Origin: Bacilli bacterium
GTDB lineage: Bacteria; Bacillota_I; Bacilli_A; RFN20; CAG-826
NCBI GenBank assembly: GCA_016298185.1
Contig: JAEDDA010000034.1
Span: forward strand, 1-8,173
Direction of reading: 5' to 3'
DNA: 8,173 nt
Of this stretch, positions 5,752 through 8,173 are shown piece after piece (position 1 is the stretch's first letter; each line of letters opens with the position of its first letter). A model generated the notes under the pieces. The model had not been told where the DNA came from. It searched no databases and was given only the letters and a program-made list of their open reading frames with translations. The translations under genes were made by a program, and so were the position numbers.

Positions 5752-5774
5752 GCTCCTATCACTACGAAAGGAGC
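5752..5774 (+). promoter_or_regulatory. Hairpin sequestering the tnpA ribosome binding site
   Basis: GCTCCT (5752-5757) is the exact complement of AGGAGC (5769-5774), with an 11-base loop. The right arm contains the core of the tnpA ribosome binding site AAAGGAG (5767-5773). The folded mRNA would hide the site and lower TnpA synthesis, especially on transcripts entering from outside the element. Just upstream, TATTC (5732-5736) and GAATA (5740-5744) form another small inverted repeat. Confidence 0.55.
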
Positions 5775-5781
5775 TATTTTT

Positions 5782-6144
5782 ATGGGAAAACGTTTTACCG
5801 ACGTTGAACGCATCAACTTTGTTAAGAAATGGAGATTATCCGGGCTCCCAGTTAAGACGTTCGCTAATCAAAATGGTTTAAATAGAGAAACATTTAGAGA
5901 ATGGGCTAATGCTTATAGAGATTTAGAAGGTAGATTCATCAAAATTAATGTCGATGACAATAACCCAACACAGCTAGTTCAGACTCAAGATATGACGATG
6001 AACATCCTCACTGAAGAACAGGTGATTAAAAAGTCACATCATTTTTCTAGATTTGATCATTCAGTTGTCGTTATTGAATATAAGAACTTAAAAGTGACCA
6101 CATCATTAGAACAAGCTCTTGTCATTTTGGAGAAGCTAAAATGA
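5782..6144 (+). CDS. tnpA: IS66 accessory protein TnpA (Orf1)
   Basis: A 120-residue protein. Residues 5-48 are a helix-turn-helix of the transposase_8/IS66 Orf1 type (FTDVERINFVKKWRLSGLPV, then a recognition helix within LNRETFREW), and the C-terminal VIEYKNLKVTTSLEQALVIL is the typical IS66 Orf1 ending. IS66 TnpA is needed with TnpB for transposition and is thought to act in DNA binding. The start at 5782 is chosen because AAAGGAG lies eight bases upstream; an in-frame ATG at 5746 has no such site and would place coding sequence through the regulatory hairpin. The stop TGA overlaps the tnpB start as ATGA, so translation is coupled. Confidence 0.92.
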   Translation: MGKRFTDVERINFVKKWRLSGLPVKTFANQNGLNRETFREWANAYRDLEGRFIKINVDDNNPTQLVQTQDMTMNILTEEQVIKKSHHFSRFDHSVVVIEYKNLKVTTSLEQALVILEKLK

Positions 6145-6488
6145 TTAGATTTGATACAATTAACAAAATCTACTTATATTCAGGACCAACAAGCATGAAG
6201 TTCGGAATATATAAGATACAGCAACTTGTTGCTTTTAACTTTTCTCCTGCCGAGATTATTAATTCAATATTTGTTTTCTGCTCTAAAAGCAAAAAGATAA
6301 TCAAGATTTATTATGAAAACGAATATGGATTTTGGCTACTTCAAAATAGATTAAATGATGGAACTTTTAAATGGCCAGAAGTTGGAGAATTAGTTAATGT
6401 TGATAAACGTCAACTAGATTGGCTTCTTAAAGGACTAGATGTCATCGAACGCAAGCCAAAGCCTCAATTAGATGTGAAATATTACTAG
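6141..6488 (+). CDS. tnpB: IS66 accessory protein TnpB (Orf2)
   Basis: A 115-residue protein with the IS66 Orf2 hallmarks: YLYSGPTSMKFGI at 12-24 (family form GPTDMRKGI), IFVFCSKSKKIIKIYY at about 43-58, GFWLLQNRLNDGTFKWP at 63-79, and a C-terminal LDWLLKGLDV. It is required for IS66 transposition, but its biochemical role is not settled; it is unrelated to the IS200/IS605 TnpB nuclease ancestor of Cas12. It starts within the tnpA stop (ATGA overlap). No independent ribosome binding site is evident, so it depends on coupled translation. Confidence 0.94.
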   Translation: MIRFDTINKIYLYSGPTSMKFGIYKIQQLVAFNFSPAEIINSIFVFCSKSKKIIKIYYENEYGFWLLQNRLNDGTFKWPEVGELVNVDKRQLDWLLKGLDVIERKPKPQLDVKYY

Positions 6489-6498
6489 ATAATTACTT

Positions 6499-6521
6499 TT
6501 AAGTTTACAAAGTAAACTTAA
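6499..6521 (+). promoter_or_regulatory. Perfect 10-bp hairpin in the tnpB-tnpC gap
   Basis: TTAAGTTTAC (6499-6508) and GTAAACTTAA (6512-6521) are exact inverted copies around AAA. The hairpin occupies the 53-base gap before tnpC, which has no recognisable ribosome binding site. It lacks a GC-rich stem and T tract, so it is not a standard terminator; an influence on tnpC translation or mRNA stability is possible. The arms also contain GTAAAC, the outermost six bases of the IS ends. Confidence 0.5.
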
Positions 6522-6541
6522 TATATTACAATTATCTTGAT

Positions 6542-8059
6542 ATGAATCTTGAAGAAGCTTTAAAGTACATCAAAGAGTTAGAAGAAAAGAACAAAAATCT
6601 AGAAGCCGAACTCTATAACGAAAGAAAAGAGAAGGAAAAACTTCTTTTAGCTTTAATGCATCAAAAAGAGAAAAAGACCATTGCTTATGTTAGACAGTTT
6701 GTTCCTAAAACAGAGAAAACAAATAAAGTTGTTATAAACGAAGTTGAAGAGATCATTAAAGAAGATAAAGTTGCTGCTCCTAGGAAGAAAAAGTTTGAAG
6801 ATATTGACTTTGAAAAATATGTATCCGATGTCGTTGTTCTTAAACCAGACGTTTTATCTTGCCCAACATGTGGCAAAGATTTAGTTAAAATCGGAGAAAA
6901 GGTCAGATATCAAATTGACGCTGATCCGATAAATGTTAAGGTCACTAAAATTATTAAAGAAACATATAAATGTCCTGATTGCAATAAGAAAGATAATAAA
7001 GTCTACTATCCTTTGGTTAACGAAGTGTTTGATGGAAGTATCTTAACTCCAGGATTCGCTGCTTATCTTGCTTATCATAAATATGAATTAGGCATTCCAT
7101 TTAATCATTTAGAAAAACATTTCTCTAACACATTAGGCTTACCAATTTCTAAATCAAATATGGCTGATTATATGGCTAAGACTGCTGAAGTTCTCACTCC
7201 AATATATGAAAGAATGAAAAGTGATTTACTTAATACATCCACTAAAGTGATACACGCTGATGAGACGACGTTAACTCTATCAAAACAAGTTAATCCTGAT
7301 AGAAAAAAGAGTTATGTCTTCGTATATGCTTCAAGTTTCTATGATGATAAACAAATCCATATCTATGAATTTAATGAAATTAGAGCAATTGATCCAGAAT
7401 CGTCATACTTAAAAGATTTTGATGGATATGTGATATGCGATGATTATCACGGTTACGATAAATTAAGAAAAAATAAAGAGAATATCAGACTTCAAAGATG
7501 CTGGGCACATGCAAGAAGAAAATATATGGATATTCTTAAAGCTATGCCTAAAGAGGTCAGAAATAAATCCATCGCTTTTAATATTGTTTATAAAATGGAT
7601 AAACTTTTTAAAATTGAAGAAAAAGCCCACAAAGATAAGCTATTTGGTCAAAAATTAATTGATTTAAGACATGAACAAGAATTACCAATAATTAATCAAA
7701 TCCATGATTTAGTATTCAACTATACCCCTAAACAAGGAAGTGCTTTTGAAGGTGCAATTAACTACACAAAGAAAGTATGGGATGATTTGCTCCCATATCT
7801 TGATAATGAGTATTTGGAGTTAAGTAACAACCTTGCTGAAAGATGTGTTAAACCTTTTGTTGTTAATCGAAAAGTATTTCAAACCTCTGGAAGTGAAGCA
7901 GGGGCTATATACACAGTTAAGTTATTCTCAATTATAAGAACCGCGATTATTAATGGACTTGATCCATACCGTTATATCAAATATGTTTTAGAAAATATTA
8001 AAAGCAAGCCAATAGATGACTTGCTACCTTATTCTAAAGATATTGCAAAAGCACTATGA
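6542..8059 (+). CDS. tnpC: IS66 transposase TnpC (DDE)
   Basis: A 505-residue transposase that cuts and joins the element ends. Residues 1-45 form a coiled coil rich in Glu, Lys and Leu. A zinc-finger pair follows, CPTCG (C107, C110) and CPDC (C144, C147). The catalytic core begins near 160. DDE residues: D240 in VIHADETTLT, D300 in ICDDYHGYDKL (family DGYxGY), and E433 in SNNLAERCVKPFVVNRK (family DNxAERxLRP). CWAHARRKYMD at 320-330 is the conserved IS66 block before the insertion domain. The C-terminal FSIIRTAIINGLDPYRYI matches the IS66 tail. Full length, no frameshift, all catalytic residues present. The ATG at 6542 lacks a ribosome binding site, and no better in-frame start exists upstream, so expression is probably low, as usual for transposases. 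Confidence 0.97.
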   Translation: MNLEEALKYIKELEEKNKNLEAELYNERKEKEKLLLALMHQKEKKTIAYVRQFVPKTEKTNKVVINEVEEIIKEDKVAAPRKKKFEDIDFEKYVSDVVVLKPDVLSCPTCGKDLVKIGEKVRYQIDADPINVKVTKIIKETYKCPDCNKKDNKVYYPLVNEVFDGSILTPGFAAYLAYHKYELGIPFNHLEKHFSNTLGLPISKSNMADYMAKTAEVLTPIYERMKSDLLNTSTKVIHADETTLTLSKQVNPDRKKSYVFVYASSFYDDKQIHIYEFNEIRAIDPESSYLKDFDGYVICDDYHGYDKLRKNKENIRLQRCWAHARRKYMDILKAMPKEVRNKSIAFNIVYKMDKLFKIEEKAHKDKLFGQKLIDLRHEQELPIINQIHDLVFNYTPKQGSAFEGAINYTKKVWDDLLPYLDNEYLELSNNLAERCVKPFVVNRKVFQTSGSEAGAIYTVKLFSIIRTAIINGLDPYRYIKYVLENIKSKPIDDLLPYSKDIAKAL

Positions 8060-8091
8060 TTCCTGCTTTTTCCTGCAATGGGGAATCGACC

Positions 8092-8118
8092 TGCCGTCCT
8101 ATATGGATGGCATTTTTT
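8092..8118 (+). terminator. Intrinsic terminator of the IS66 operon
   Basis: TGCCGTCC (8092-8099) pairs over eight positions (one G-U) with GGATGGCA (8105-8112) around TATAT, followed by six T (8113-8118). It lies 33 bases after the tnpC stop and inside the element, so it moves with it. A second inverted repeat, GATTCC (8058-8063)/GGAATC (8082-8087), overlaps the tnpC stop. Confidence 0.85.
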
Positions 8119-8126
8119 GTGGATAG

Positions 8127-8147
8127 GTGTTAATCAGCGACGTTTAC
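8127..8147 (-). repeat. Right terminal inverted repeat of the IS66 element
   Basis: Its reverse complement starts GTAAACGTCG, like the left end, with two mismatches over 21 bases. It begins nine bases after the T tract of the terminator. Confidence 0.95.
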
Positions 8148-8155
8148 ATAGGATG
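8148..8155. repeat. Right target-site duplication of the IS66 element
   Basis: ATAGGATG, identical to 5695-5702. The remaining 18 bases (8156-8173) resume the interrupted host DNA and are too short to assign. Confidence 0.95.
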
Positions 8156-8173
8156 TAAGGAAGTTGGTTGTTC

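Larger units (their letters stand above)
5703..8147 (+). mobile_element. Complete IS66-family insertion sequence, 2445 bp
   Basis: The element is bounded by 21-bp terminal inverted repeats (5703-5723 and 8127-8147) that match at 19 of 21 positions and begin GTAAACG, and by an identical 8-bp direct repeat outside them. Inside are the three genes of the classical IS66 layout (tnpA, tnpB, tnpC), all intact and on the plus strand. The length is usual for the family. A terminator lies between tnpC and the right end. The perfect target duplication and undamaged ORFs indicate a recent insertion that may still be mobile. It landed about 60 bases beyond the GC-rich structured region, in DNA without a recognisable gene. 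Confidence 0.97.

Noticed and set aside
5746..5781. Longer tnpA beginning at the ATG at 5746
   Set aside because: No ribosome binding site precedes it, and the extension would consist of the regulatory hairpin. AAAGGAG before 5782 fits well.
6141..6488. TnpB as an RNA-guided nuclease with an omega RNA
   Set aside because: The name is shared only by convention. This is the 115-residue IS66 Orf2 protein, with no RuvC motifs; the element has IS66 ends and a DDE transposase.
6685..6876. Minus-strand ORF of 63 codons within tnpC
   Set aside because: Antisense shadow of the coiled-coil and zinc-finger region of the transposase, with no ribosome binding site.
1..8173. CRISPR array, tRNA genes, attachment sites or a defence island
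   Set aside because: No regularly spaced repeats, no cloverleaf with a T-arm, no integrase and no recognisable defence genes were seen on either strand.

Overview
The window looks like chromosomal DNA from a low-GC bacterium of the Bacillota/Mycoplasmatota kind, perhaps an uncultured gut Bacilli lineage. The genes are AT-rich, prefer TTA, AGA and CCA codons, carry clear purine-rich ribosome binding sites, and end in intrinsic terminators with T tracts. The standard code applies: Trp is TGG throughout, and TGA ends two of the transposition genes. The lineage assignment is inference from composition and gene content only.

Positions 1-1430 hold a minus-strand operon: cysteine synthase (cysK), then an Rrf2-family regulator with four clustered cysteines. 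Two bases separate the genes, and a hairpin with a T tract closes the operon at the left edge. Positions 1431-2013 contain no intact gene. They hold what looks like a decayed minus-strand gene, with stops and frameshifts. Next comes glnS (glutaminyl-tRNA synthetase, plus strand). Its true start is position 2062, not an upstream in-frame TTG at 2014. A bidirectional terminator lies between glnS and the convergent gene at 3780-5240. That gene encodes an FAD enzyme closely resembling the polyunsaturated fatty acid (linoleate) isomerase PAI. A perfect 15-bp palindrome overlaps its predicted promoter.

Positions 5241-5702 hold no credible protein gene. They contain a minus-strand terminator and a tract of about 51% GC (5461-5640). 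On the plus strand this tract can fold into a long irregular hairpin of roughly 35-40 pairs, many of them G-U. It is a candidate unnamed structured RNA.

Positions 5703-8147 are a complete 2445-bp IS66-family insertion sequence. It has 21-bp terminal inverted repeats (19/21 identical), a perfect 8-bp target duplication (ATAGGATG), and intact tnpA, tnpB and tnpC with all catalytic residues. It carries its own terminator, a hairpin that can hide the tnpA ribosome binding site, and a hairpin between tnpB and tnpC. Only 18 bases of host DNA follow the right target duplication.

The items most worth follow-up are the PAI-like isomerase with its palindromic operator, the unexplained GC-rich structured region beside the IS, and the decayed gene between cysK and glnS. 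I found no CRISPR array, tRNA, rRNA or recognisable defence system.
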